Source of the DNA: JAHJRJ01 sp037443685
GTDB taxonomy: Bacteria; Bacteroidota; Ignavibacteria; UBA10030; BY39
Assembly: GCA_037443685.1 (NCBI GenBank)
Contig: JBBINX010000037.1
Span: 1-20,579 of the forward strand
Reading direction: 5' to 3'
DNA: 20,579 nucleotides
The notes below the pieces were generated by a model. That model saw nothing but the letters and a program-made list of their open reading frames with translations. It had not been told where the DNA came from and ran no database searches. This document shows positions 1 to 6,494 of this stretch, piece after piece. Within the stretch, counting starts at the first letter, position 1. Every line of letters begins with the position of its first letter. The position numbers were made by a program, and so were the translations under genes.

Positions 1-230
1 TCAATTATCAATTGCCCCCGCCTGACGGACGGGCAGGAATTGAAAGTTGGGTAACGCTAAAAGTGTACAATTTGCTTGGGCAGGAAGTGAGGACGCTGGT
101 GAACGAGAAAAAGCAGGCAGGAAGTTATGAAGTGGAATTCAACGGAAATAATCTTTCAGCAGGAGTATATATTTACCGGCTAAAGGCGGGTACATTTACT
201 GAAACAAAAAAACTCGTTCTGATCAAATAG
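1..230 (+). CDS. C-terminal end of a T9SS-exported protein (5' end outside window)
   Basis: Only the last 76 codons are present; the frame is open to the left edge (first full codon at 3), so the TTG at 12 is not a true start. The translation carries a typical type IX secretion C-terminal sorting domain: NYQLP, then VTLKVYNLLGQEVRTLV, a KQAGSYEVEFNG strand, SAGVYIYRLKAG and the basic end KKLVLIK. Such tails direct folded cargo through the outer membrane and are usually cleaved or anchored at the surface. The cargo domain is outside the window, so function is unknown. Between NYQLP and ESWVTLKV lies an atypical PPDGRAGI stretch encoded by a GC-rich imperfect palindrome (see repeat 15-37). A hairpin terminator follows at 322-356. 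The sorting-domain call is secure. Confidence 0.85.
   Translation, partial: NYQLPPPDGRAGIESWVTLKVYNLLGQEVRTLVNEKKQAGSYEVEFNGNNLSAGVYIYRLKAGTFTETKKLVLIK
15..37. repeat. GC-rich imperfect palindrome inserted in a T9SS tail
   Basis: This is a GC-rich island in AT-rich DNA. The core CCCGCCTGACGGACGGG (17-33) can fold with CCCG pairing to CGGG; an alternative pairing is CCTG (21-24) with CAGG (34-37). The block is bordered by AATTG on both sides (10-14 and 38-42). It is read through without a stop as PPDGRAG and sits where related tails run directly from QLP into a short loop before VTLKVYN. I infer a small mobile or dispersed palindromic element; the genome must be searched for further copies. 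Confidence 0.5.
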
Positions 231-321
231 TATCAAATGACCAGAGGAGACGGTTGAATTAGGTATAAGGAAAAAACATAATTAAACATCTGTAGATACG
301 GAATTGTTCTTTGAAATACCA

Positions 322-356
322 GCCCGCAAGTGTTCTGGCGGGTTAATTTTGATTTT
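322..356 (+). terminator. Rho-independent terminator after the T9SS-tail gene
   Basis: CCCGC (323-327) pairs with GCGGG (338-342), extended by one G-T pair, around a 10-base loop. It is followed by a T-rich tract (TTAATTTTGATTTT). It lies 92 bases after the stop of the partial gene ending at 230 and ahead of the next operon, which fits transcription termination. The rest of 231-321 shows nothing recognisable. Confidence 0.6.
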
Positions 357-358
357 AG

Positions 359-475
359 GTGGAAGCAGATCGATATACTATTGAGCAACTTTCTCACCGA
401 TTGACTGCAGGTGATCCTTTGACAAGCTCAAGACAGGTTTTTGTAGCTGTCAAAAAATTTATTTTGATCAAATAA
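359..475 (+). pseudogene. Remnant of a T9SS sorting tail
   Basis: One frame reads open from 359 to the stop at 473-475. Its end reads RLTAGD, then PLTSSRQV, then FVAVKKFILIK and stop. RLTAGD plus FVAVKKFILIK is a standard last strand of a T9SS C-terminal sorting domain (compare YRLKAG...TKKLVLIK ending at 230), but the upstream strands are missing and the codons before 398 do not match the family. It is preceded by an in-frame stop (356-358) and lies directly after a terminator, so it is probably a decayed gene fragment rather than an expressed gene. The internal PLTSSRQV is encoded by a repeat-like sequence (416-437). The match is short, hence moderate confidence. Confidence 0.5.
416..437. 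repeat. Interspersed-repeat-like sequence inside the T9SS-tail remnant
   Basis: CCTTTGACAAGCTCAAGACA (416-435, then GG) is an imperfect palindrome (TTGA 419-422 pairing with TCAA 428-431; CCT/AGG at the ends). It closely resembles the CCTTCGACAAGCTCAGGACA-type dispersed repeat I recall from many bacterial genomes. It interrupts the RLTAGD/FVAVKKFILIK sorting-tail strand by a stretch read as eight codons (416-439). It also contains a perfect TTGACA hexamer (419-424), but no matching -10 at standard spacing is visible. Other copies are not in the window. Confidence 0.45.
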
Positions 476-513
476 AACAAGAAAAGTCACACATTAAATT
501 GAAAGGAGCATTT

Positions 514-1803
514 ATGAAAACTTTTATTATCATTATTATTACAGCTTTATTTTTTATTTGTCCTCAATATTTACAATCACAAGAAGAAGTAAAAAAGAAA
601 GTAGAGGATAAAACTAAACAGCGAGCCGATGAACGCACCGACGATGCAATCGAAGAAGGCTTAGACCAAATCGAAGAGGGGGTAATCAGTATTTTTAAAA
701 AGAAAGATAAACCAAAGAAATCTGAAAAAGTCGAGGCATCTGAAACCGAACAAGAAGAAGAACAACCTACAAATAATAAATCAAAATCGGACGCGAGCAA
801 TAAAGAATCTCAAACCCAACAACCATCGCTTAAATGGGCAAAGTATGATTTTGTCCCAGGCGACCAGATAATTTATGAGGATAATCAAGAGAACGAACAA
901 AACGGTGAGTTCCCGTCGCGTTGGGATCACGCCGGCGGCGGAAGTGTTGAGATTGCTTCATTTGGAAATGATCCGGTTATATATTTCAAGGACGAAAGTT
1001 CTTTTATTGTTCCGTTTATAAAAAATCGCGAGAAAGATTATCTCCCCGAAATTTTCACAATTGAGTTCGATGCGTATTTTGAAAAAGAAGAATATTGCAT
1101 TTACCATCTACTTTTATACGATATGAAAAACCAAACAGAACTCAACTTAGCGCCAATCGTTATATCTGCAAATAATATAAAAATATATGGCATCGGCGAA
1201 GCATTTTATCCAGGAGCAACCGAAGAAGAAACATACGACAAAAGCTTCTGGCGGCATGTGGCTTTCTCTTTCAATAAACGCGCGCTGAAAATATATTTCG
1301 ATGATGCACGAGTTTTGAATATTCCCAATATTACCGAAAATCCCACAGGTTTGACTATAGGAGTTTCGGGATACAATACGGTCGGGATACAAGGAATAAA
1401 CCGCTTCATTAAAAATATCAGAATTGCTCAAGGTGGTGTCAAGTTATACGATAAATTACTCAGTGATGGAAAGATCGTTACAACGGGTATAAAATTCGAC
1501 GTAAACAAAGCTACACTGAAGCCCGAATCGATGGGGGTAATAAATACAATCTTCCAGTTAATGAAAGAACATCCAGAAATTAAATTCAGTGTCGAAGGAC
1601 ATACCGACAGCGACGGCGACGATGCATCGAACCAAACATTATCCGAGCGAAGAGCCAAATCAGTCGTAGAACAATTGTTGAAATTAGGTATTGCCCCCGA
1701 TCGTTTAACGAGCAAAGGATGGGGCGAGAGTAAACCAATCGATAGTAACACAACACCCGAGGCGAAAGCTAATAATCGCCGAGTAGAGTTTATTAAAATG
1801 TAA
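514..1803 (+). CDS. OmpA-family envelope protein with LamG-like middle domain
   Basis: The predicted protein of 429 aa has three parts. A signal peptide (residues 1-23, very Ile-rich, ending near LQSQ) is followed by a highly charged Lys/Glu segment to about residue 100, likely extended or coiled. Residues about 106-305 look like a concanavalin/LamG-type beta-sandwich (inference from strand pattern such as FTIEFDAYFEK and WRHVAFSFNKRALKIYFDD). Residues about 321-429 form an OmpA C-terminal domain with GIKFDVNKATL, VEGHTDSDGD, LSERRAKSVVEQL, GWGESKP and NRRVEF, the motifs that bind peptidoglycan in this family. It should sit in the periplasm or outer membrane, tethering envelope to cell wall. 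The start at 514 is chosen because GAAAGGAG (501-508) is placed correctly for it; a TTG at 499 overlaps that site. It heads a three-gene operon with gaps of 20 and 11 bases. Confidence 0.88.
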   Translation: MKTFIIIIITALFFICPQYLQSQEEVKKKVEDKTKQRADERTDDAIEEGLDQIEEGVISIFKKKDKPKKSEKVEASETEQEEEQPTNNKSKSDASNKESQTQQPSLKWAKYDFVPGDQIIYEDNQENEQNGEFPSRWDHAGGGSVEIASFGNDPVIYFKDESSFIVPFIKNREKDYLPEIFTIEFDAYFEKEEYCIYHLLLYDMKNQTELNLAPIVISANNIKIYGIGEAFYPGATEEETYDKSFWRHVAFSFNKRALKIYFDDARVLNIPNITENPTGLTIGVSGYNTVGIQGINRFIKNIRIAQGGVKLYDKLLSDGKIVTTGIKFDVNKATLKPESMGVINTIFQLMKEHPEIKFSVEGHTDSDGDDASNQTLSERRAKSVVEQLLKLGIAPDRLTSKGWGESKPIDSNTTPEAKANNRRVEFIKM

Positions 1804-1823
1804 AACCATATACGGAGAATTAT

Positions 1824-2477
1824 ATGAAACATCTTAAGATATTTTATTTTATCATCACACTATTTTGCCTGACGATTATTTATAATCGTACATATACCCA
1901 GGAACTCACATTAAAACCTTATGGATTAAAATCAGGAATTATCGAGTATAAATATACTGGAGAGCGAGTTGGTAAAGCTACACTCTATTTCGATGACTAC
2001 GGTAACAAAAGTGCTATGTACACTGATGCAATGCGTGGCAAAGAAAAAGATAAGGGATGGATAATTTCGTTTGGCGAAAACCAATTCATTTTCGATTCCG
2101 ATAAACCAAATGAAGGATTAAAAATGAAAAATCCTATTCTCGAATTGTTGGGCGATAAGAGCCGTGGTGATTTTAATAAAATTACTGACGAGTTGTATTC
2201 TAAAATGGGATATAAAAAAGTTGGAACAGAAAAATTTCTCGGTAAAGAATGTAACTCATACAGAGGGAAAGACGGGAAAGTATTAACGTGGAACGGCATT
2301 CTAATGTTAATGGATTTTAAAATGGCAGGAACACATACCAAGGAAGAAGCTGTCTCAATTAAAACCAACATTCCTGTCGACCCCAAAATTTTTGTAGTTC
2401 CCAAAAATATAAAATTTTCTGAGATGCCGATGTTTGATACTCCTTCCACAGAAGATGATGAAGACGAAACTGAATAG
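1824..2477 (+). CDS. exported protein of unknown function
   Basis: The protein has 217 aa. Residues 1-26 form a signal peptide (hydrophobic stretch FYFIITLFCLTIIY, likely cleavage after YTQ), so it is exported to the periplasm or beyond; no lipobox and no further membrane segment are visible. The mature part starts with GLKSGIIEYKYTG and FDDYGNKSA, contains a FLGKECNSY and WNGILMLMDFK stretch, and ends in an acidic tail (EDDEDETE). The overall pattern, a beta-rich protein with a GKEC motif, is reminiscent of DUF4412-like exported proteins of Bacteroidota, but I cannot assign a family. A GGAG sequence lies just before the ATG. It starts 20 bases after the OmpA-like gene and 11 bases before the lipoprotein gene, so it is most likely co-transcribed and acts in the same envelope process. 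Confidence 0.75.
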   Translation: MKHLKIFYFIITLFCLTIIYNRTYTQELTLKPYGLKSGIIEYKYTGERVGKATLYFDDYGNKSAMYTDAMRGKEKDKGWIISFGENQFIFDSDKPNEGLKMKNPILELLGDKSRGDFNKITDELYSKMGYKKVGTEKFLGKECNSYRGKDGKVLTWNGILMLMDFKMAGTHTKEEAVSIKTNIPVDPKIFVVPKNIKFSEMPMFDTPSTEDDEDETE

Positions 2478-2488
2478 GAGAATGATTT

Positions 2489-3046
2489 ATGAATCTTCAT
2501 AAATTTAAAAATCTTGTAGTATTTTTAGTATTGGTAGTATTGCTGATATCATGCTCCGAAGATGAAAGTCCTGTTGAACCAAAACCAGTGTTAAGTCATG
2601 AATATATAGGTTTCTTACGGTTACATTTCACAAATGAATTTCCTACGATTAACAAAACAACGCAGGTAGATGTTGCCATTAATAAATTTGGCGAAATGAA
2701 TTTCAGTACAGCAACTGTTTCTTATGATGCAGACGAACACAATGGGCAAACAAGAATAAGAAGAACAGGGACATTAGTCCTACGCCCTAAGGGGAAGCAC
2801 TTCTTTAATAATGGAGAAGACAAATTTGGTGTTGATGAAAACACAACAATACAGGAGACAATGACTATATGGTATGGTGATGGCGTCGAATGGACTCTAT
2901 TCACAACGCAGAATATACAGGGGACATGGAATGGCGGGTTGGATTTTGACTTAACTGAGGCTTTATTCAATGGTTCATATGTTTCAGTTAATACTGGTAA
3001 TGGTTCGGCAACGTGGAGTTTGCACTTAGTTGTTAAACTCCAATAA
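2489..3046 (+). CDS. small putative lipoprotein
   Basis: The protein has 185 aa. The N-terminus has a Lys-containing start, a hydrophobic core and a lipobox-like LLISC with Cys22, followed by acidic residues (SEDESPVEPKP). It is therefore predicted to be lipidated and possibly moved to the outer membrane. The remainder is beta-rich, with no motif that I recognise (segments such as FGEMNFSTATVSYDAD, TGTLVLRPKGKHFF and GTWNGGLDFDL suggest a small beta-barrel or sandwich). AGGAG (2476-2480) precedes the ATG by eight bases. It is the last gene of the 514-3046 operon; a weak hairpin terminator follows at 3082-3113. Coding status is well supported; function is unknown. Confidence 0.75.
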   Translation: MNLHKFKNLVVFLVLVVLLISCSEDESPVEPKPVLSHEYIGFLRLHFTNEFPTINKTTQVDVAINKFGEMNFSTATVSYDADEHNGQTRIRRTGTLVLRPKGKHFFNNGEDKFGVDENTTIQETMTIWYGDGVEWTLFTTQNIQGTWNGGLDFDLTEALFNGSYVSVNTGNGSATWSLHLVVKLQ

Positions 3047-3081
3047 CTGCTTAGGGAAGTAAATCTTGAATCGTCGGAGGA

Positions 3082-3113
3082 ATGACTGGTGTGTCATCTT
3101 ATTTTTAATTTGC
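3082..3113 (+). terminator. weak hairpin terminator after the lipoprotein gene
   Basis: ATGAC (3082-3086) pairs with GTCAT (3093-3097) over a six-base loop and is followed by CTTATTTTTAATTTG. The stem is only five pairs, so termination may be partial. Its place, 35 bases after the lipoprotein stop and 58 bases before mgsA, fits an operon boundary. Confidence 0.35.
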
Positions 3114-3170
3114 CTATATTCAATTACTAAACATTCAACAGGTAAAATATTGGATTATAAAATAGTAGAG

Positions 3171-3584
3171 ATGACTGAAAAAAAGGCGATTGCACTAATT
3201 GCCCATGACAATAAGAAGAACGATTTGTTGGAATGGGCGCGATACAATAAGGGCTCGCTTGCTAAACATGAATTATACGCAACAGGCACTACTGGCCAGC
3301 TTATTATTGATGAGCTTGGACTTAATATTTATAAATTTAAAAGCGGACCTTTGGGAGGCGACCAGCAGGTTGGCGCTCAAATAGTAGAAGGAAAAATTGA
3401 TTTTCTGATTTTCTTTTGGGATCCTCTCGAGCAACAACCCCACGACGTTGACGTAAAAGCCTTACTACGGATTGCAGTGGTCTACAACATCCCGACTGCA
3501 TGTAACCGATCCTCTGCCGATTTTATGATATCATCACACTTGATGTCAAGAGAGTACGAGCGAGTTATCGCAGATTATTTGTAA
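3171..3584 (+). CDS. mgsA: methylglyoxal synthase
   Basis: The enzyme converts dihydroxyacetone phosphate to methylglyoxal and phosphate in the cytoplasm, a bypass of lower glycolysis used when phosphorylated sugars accumulate. The 137-aa protein aligns along its length with Escherichia coli MgsA from memory. Visible are LIAHD (His12, Asp13), the phosphate-binding ATGTTG loop (37-42), SGPLGGDQQVG with catalytic Asp64 (E. coli Asp71), FFWDPL with Asp84, and PHDVDVKALLR with His91 and Asp94 (E. coli His98 and Asp101). All key residues are present, so it should be active. I start at ATG 3171: the open frame extends upstream to a TTG at 3066, but that extension is hydrophobic and unlike the family. 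No good Shine-Dalgarno is seen; a TAAAAT hexamer (3143-3148) could be a -10 box. mnmA follows 45 bases later. Confidence 0.93.
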   Translation: MTEKKAIALIAHDNKKNDLLEWARYNKGSLAKHELYATGTTGQLIIDELGLNIYKFKSGPLGGDQQVGAQIVEGKIDFLIFFWDPLEQQPHDVDVKALLRIAVVYNIPTACNRSSADFMISSHLMSREYERVIADYL

Positions 3585-3629
3585 AGTAGGAAAGTTTGAA
3601 AACAATATATCTTTGTCTATATTTTTAGC

Positions 3630-4754
3630 ATGTCTATAGACGGAAATATCTCAGGATTGTCTAATAAAGTAGTAGTTGCAATGAGCGGCGGTGTCGATTC
3701 TTCAGTCGCAGCTGCATTGCTTGTTGAACAAGGTTACGATGTAGTAGGTATCACAATTAAAACCTACAATTATCATGAAGTAGGAGGTAATGCCTTTAAT
3801 GAATCTGGTTGTTGCTCACTTGAAGGAATAAACGATGCTCGTCTTGTCGCGTCCCATTTGGGATTTCCACATTACGTTATTGATTTTACTGAAAAATTCC
3901 AGAAAGAGGTAATCGATAATTTTAAATGGGAATACCTCGCAGGTAGAACACCTAATCCTTGTGTAATTTGTAATCGTAAAATTAAGTGGGAAGAGTTAAT
4001 AAAAAAAGCTTTATCGTTGGGTGCGAATCGAATCGCCACTGGTCATTTCGCAAAAGTTAGATATGATGAGGCGAGGAAACGATTTATAATATCGAGAGGT
4101 AAGGATAATAGCAAGGATCAATCCTATGCACTATGGGGATTAACGCAGGAGATGTTGGGTCGGACCTTATTTCCGCTCGGCGAGTTAACAAAGGTAGAAG
4201 TCCGAGAGCGTGCAAAAAAATTTGGTCTTAAGACTGCATCAAAATCAGAAAGCTTTGAAATATGTTTCATAGCCGATAACAATTACGAGAGATTTCTAAA
4301 AGAGCAAATTCCGGAGTTGGAGAAAAGGGTAGCCGGTGGTAATCTGGTTTTCAATAAAAAGGTGGTTGCTAAACATCGTGGTTATCCTTTTTATACTATC
4401 GGTCAACGTAAGAGAATAGGCACTGCTTTCGGTGAACCTGTATATGTAACCGAAATTGATGCTGCTACTAATACTGTAACAGTAGGTCGTGAAAAAGATT
4501 TATCACATAGAGGACTTATTGCGAACCAAATAAATTTAGTTTCTGTTTCTGACCTCGGCGATGGTTTATCTATTGAGGCAAAAATACGTTATAAAGACGA
4601 AGGGTCTGCAGCCGTTGTAAAATATTATGATAAAGATAGAATTAAAGTTACCTTTGATCAACCGAAGAGAGCTATCACTCCGGGGCAATCGGTAGTGATG
4701 TATGATGGAAACGATTTGGTTGGCGGTGGTATAATTGAACAAGTTACGACTTAG
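3630..4754 (+). CDS. mnmA: tRNA-specific 2-thiouridylase MnmA
   Basis: MnmA adenylates and thiolates U34 in the wobble position of tRNA-Lys, tRNA-Glu and tRNA-Gln, taking sulfur from a relay. The 374-aa protein has the N-terminal PP-loop ATP pyrophosphatase motif SGGVDSS (19-25), the catalytic NPC motif with Cys111 and the partner Cys212 in FEICF; the two form the active-site pair of the family. TGHFAK (137-142) and KDQSY (162-166) are also typical. The central domain carries the YTIGQRKRIG motif, and a C-terminal beta-barrel ends with RAITPGQSVVMYDGNDLVGGG. The length is normal. The upstream region is AT-rich without an obvious Shine-Dalgarno; a TTG at 3657 would give a start closer to SGGVDSS but its AGGA is too near. 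It lies 45 bases after mgsA and may be co-transcribed with it. Confidence 0.95.
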   Translation: MSIDGNISGLSNKVVVAMSGGVDSSVAAALLVEQGYDVVGITIKTYNYHEVGGNAFNESGCCSLEGINDARLVASHLGFPHYVIDFTEKFQKEVIDNFKWEYLAGRTPNPCVICNRKIKWEELIKKALSLGANRIATGHFAKVRYDEARKRFIISRGKDNSKDQSYALWGLTQEMLGRTLFPLGELTKVEVRERAKKFGLKTASKSESFEICFIADNNYERFLKEQIPELEKRVAGGNLVFNKKVVAKHRGYPFYTIGQRKRIGTAFGEPVYVTEIDAATNTVTVGREKDLSHRGLIANQINLVSVSDLGDGLSIEAKIRYKDEGSAAVVKYYDKDRIKVTFDQPKRAITPGQSVVMYDGNDLVGGGIIEQVTT

Positions 4755-4761
4755 TTAAGTG

Positions 4762-4802
4762 TGATTCGAGGTTTAAGATTTTGGAGTTAAAATCAAGAAT
4801 CA
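4762..4802 (+). other. nested inverted repeat between mnmA and the carboxyltransferase gene
   Basis: TGATTC (4762-4767) pairs with GAATCA (4797-4802), and inside it GATTTT (4777-4782) pairs with AAAATC (4789-4794) over a six-base loop. There is no following T-run, so it is a poor intrinsic terminator; it could stabilise an mRNA end or be a protein-binding palindrome. Only the symmetry itself is seen. Confidence 0.4.
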
Positions 4803-4847
4803 TAATGCATAAATACAAAATTCAAGGGGTTATAAAGGAGCAACAAT

Positions 4848-6395
4848 ATGTCAAAAGATAAGATTCAACATTTAAAAGATTTAAAAGAAAAAACAAAACT
4901 CGGCGGTGGACAACATCGGATAGATGAGCAACATAAAAAGGGAAAGTTAACAGCGCGCGAACGAATCGACTTACTCTTGGATCGCAACAGCTTCGTTGAA
5001 ATTGATGCTTTTGTTGAACATCGTTCGTATGATTTTGGTTTGGAAAAGCAAAAATATTTAGGCGACGGGGTAATAACAGGAACTGGAGCAATAGATGGGC
5101 GTCAGGTTTTTGTATTCAGTCAAGATTTTACAGTATTCGGTGGGTCCCTGTCGGAAGCGCATGCGGAAAAAATTTGTAAAATAATGGACATAGCAATGAA
5201 AGTAGGTTCGCCTGTTATCGGCTTGAATGACTCCGGAGGTGCACGCATACAAGAAGGTGTAGTTAGTCTTGGCGGATATGCTGATATATTCCTTCGTAAT
5301 ACTCTTGCGTCAGGTGTTGTACCACAAATTTCTGCGGTAATGGGACCATGTGCAGGAGGCGCCGTATATTCACCTGCCATAACTGATTTTATACTCATGG
5401 TAAAACAAACAAGCTATATGTTTGTTACCGGACCCAATGTTGTAAAAACTGTAACGCATGAGGATGTTACGTCGGAAGAACTTGGTGGTGCAATTACACA
5501 TGCGACAAAAAGTGGTGTCGCACATTATGCGTGTGAAAACGAGGTTGAGTGTTTACAAAATATCAGAAAACTATTCAGTTATATTCCTTCTAATAATATG
5601 GACGACCCGCCGTTTAAACCATCGAATGATAGCCCGTACCGCAAAGATGAAAAATTAAATTCCATCATTCCAGATAATCCTAATAAACCGTACGACATGA
5701 AAGAAATAATCAAACTAATTGTTGACGAAGGTGATTTCTTTGAAGTACACGAATTGTTTGCACAAAATATCATTGTCGGTTTTGCTCGCGTGGGTGGATT
5801 TTCAGTCGGTGTAATAGCGAACCAGCCCGCAGTTCTTGCGGGTGTTCTGGATAACGATTCTTCTATAAAAGGGGGCAGGTTTGTTCGGTTCTGCGATGCA
5901 TTTAATATTCCACTTGTAGTGTTAGAAGATGTTCCTGGCTTCTTGCCCGGGACAGAACAGGAGTGGAGGGGGATTATTAAAAATGGAGCAAAATTGCTTT
6001 ACGCCTTTTGCGAAGCTACAGTACCTAAAATAACCGTAATTACTCGGAAAGCATATGGCGGTGCCTACGATGTAATGAACTCGAAACATATTCGCGGTGA
6101 TTTCAATTTTGCTTGGCCCTCCGCTGAAATAGCAGTAATGGGCCCGAAAGGTGCGGTCGAAATTATTTTTAAAAAAGAAATTGACAAATCCGATAATAAA
6201 GTGTTAGCGATTCAGCAAAAAGAACAAGAATTCAGAGAAAAGTTTGCAAATCCATATGTAGCCGCTGCGAGAGGATACATTGATGATGTAATAGAACCAA
6301 GTGAAACACGAGGAAAAATTTTCAAAGCTTTAAAAATACTTCAGAATAAAGTGGACCCTAACCCCAAAAAGAAACATGGCAACATTCCCCTATGA
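4848..6395 (+). CDS. acyl-CoA carboxylase carboxyltransferase subunit (propionyl-CoA type)
   Basis: This is the biotin-dependent carboxyltransferase (PccB/MmdA family) that moves CO2 between carboxybiotin and an acyl-CoA, most likely propionyl-CoA to methylmalonyl-CoA. The 515-aa length is usual. The N-terminal half has GKLTARERIDLLLD, SQDFTVFGGSLSEAHAEKI, the oxyanion-hole SGGARIQEGV and MGPCAGGAVYSPA; the C-terminal half has FVRFCDAFNIPLV, DVPGFLPGTEQEW, ITRKAYGGAYDVMNSK and AVMGPKGAVEI. Asp408 in GGAYDVM is at the position I recall as favouring propionyl-CoA over acetyl-CoA (not verified). The ending KKHGNIPL is typical. The QEW...NGAKLLYAF variant matches Bacteroidota relatives. No biotin carboxylase or biotin carrier gene is in the window, so partners must be elsewhere, and methylmalonyl-CoA decarboxylase alpha subunit is an alternative. 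AAAGGAG precedes the ATG at good spacing. Confidence 0.92.
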   Translation: MSKDKIQHLKDLKEKTKLGGGQHRIDEQHKKGKLTARERIDLLLDRNSFVEIDAFVEHRSYDFGLEKQKYLGDGVITGTGAIDGRQVFVFSQDFTVFGGSLSEAHAEKICKIMDIAMKVGSPVIGLNDSGGARIQEGVVSLGGYADIFLRNTLASGVVPQISAVMGPCAGGAVYSPAITDFILMVKQTSYMFVTGPNVVKTVTHEDVTSEELGGAITHATKSGVAHYACENEVECLQNIRKLFSYIPSNNMDDPPFKPSNDSPYRKDEKLNSIIPDNPNKPYDMKEIIKLIVDEGDFFEVHELFAQNIIVGFARVGGFSVGVIANQPAVLAGVLDNDSSIKGGRFVRFCDAFNIPLVVLEDVPGFLPGTEQEWRGIIKNGAKLLYAFCEATVPKITVITRKAYGGAYDVMNSKHIRGDFNFAWPSAEIAVMGPKGAVEIIFKKEIDKSDNKVLAIQQKEQEFREKFANPYVAAARGYIDDVIEPSETRGKIFKALKILQNKVDPNPKKKHGNIPL

Positions 6396-6398
6396 TAA

Positions 6399-6431
6399 CT
6401 CATAGGTAAATATGAGAATATAAATTTTATT
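6399..6431 (+). terminator. possible weak terminator after the carboxyltransferase gene
   Basis: CTCATA (6399-6404) pairs with TATGAG (6411-6416) over a six-base loop, followed by an A/T stretch ending TTTTATTTG. The stem is AT-rich, so strength is doubtful, but it starts four bases after the stop codon and is followed by a promoter candidate at 6443. Confidence 0.35.
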
Positions 6432-6442
6432 TGAAAATTCTC

Positions 6443-6471
6443 TTGACTTTTTTTCGATAATCTTTTATCTT
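6443..6471 (+). promoter_or_regulatory. putative sigma-70 promoter for the mltD-like gene
   Basis: TTGACT (6443-6448) is followed after 17 bases by TATCTT (6466-6471). The spacing is ideal and the -35 is near perfect; the -10 matches four of six consensus bases. Initiation near 6478 would leave a short leader before the TTG start at 6495 or 6507. It lies in the only clear gap between the carboxyltransferase and transglycosylase genes. Confidence 0.45.
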
Positions 6472-6494
6472 CTATACAAGTTATTATCAAAACA

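Noticed and set aside
442..475. Promoter built from the TTGACA at 419 for the OmpA-like operon
   Set aside because: No acceptable -10 hexamer at 16-18 bases spacing; the TTGACA belongs to the repeat-like sequence, and the following bases read as the KKFILIK tail remnant.
930..937. CGCCGGCG palindrome in the OmpA-like gene as a further inserted element
   Set aside because: It is only eight bases and encodes part of the expected AGGGSVEIA strand; no sign of extra residues.
1997..2500. Long open frame on the - strand (167 codons), with a similar one at 1428-1832
   Set aside because: Both overlie well-supported + strand genes, have Ser/Leu/Phe-rich low-complexity translations with no family resemblance, and no ribosome-binding site.
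3066..3170. In-frame N-terminal extension of mgsA from TTG 3066 with a hydrophobic segment
   Set aside because: The extension is absent from the methylglyoxal synthase family, includes the weak terminator hairpin region, and the family homology begins right after ATG 3171.
3595..3615. Bacteroidota-type promoter (TTTG ... TATCTTTG) before mnmA
   Set aside because: The two boxes are only nine bases apart instead of about nineteen, so they cannot serve as a -33/-7 pair.
3657..3668. TTG at 3657 as the mnmA start
   Set aside because: The AGGA is only one or two bases from the codon, too close for a Shine-Dalgarno, and an ATG at 3630 keeps a continuous frame.
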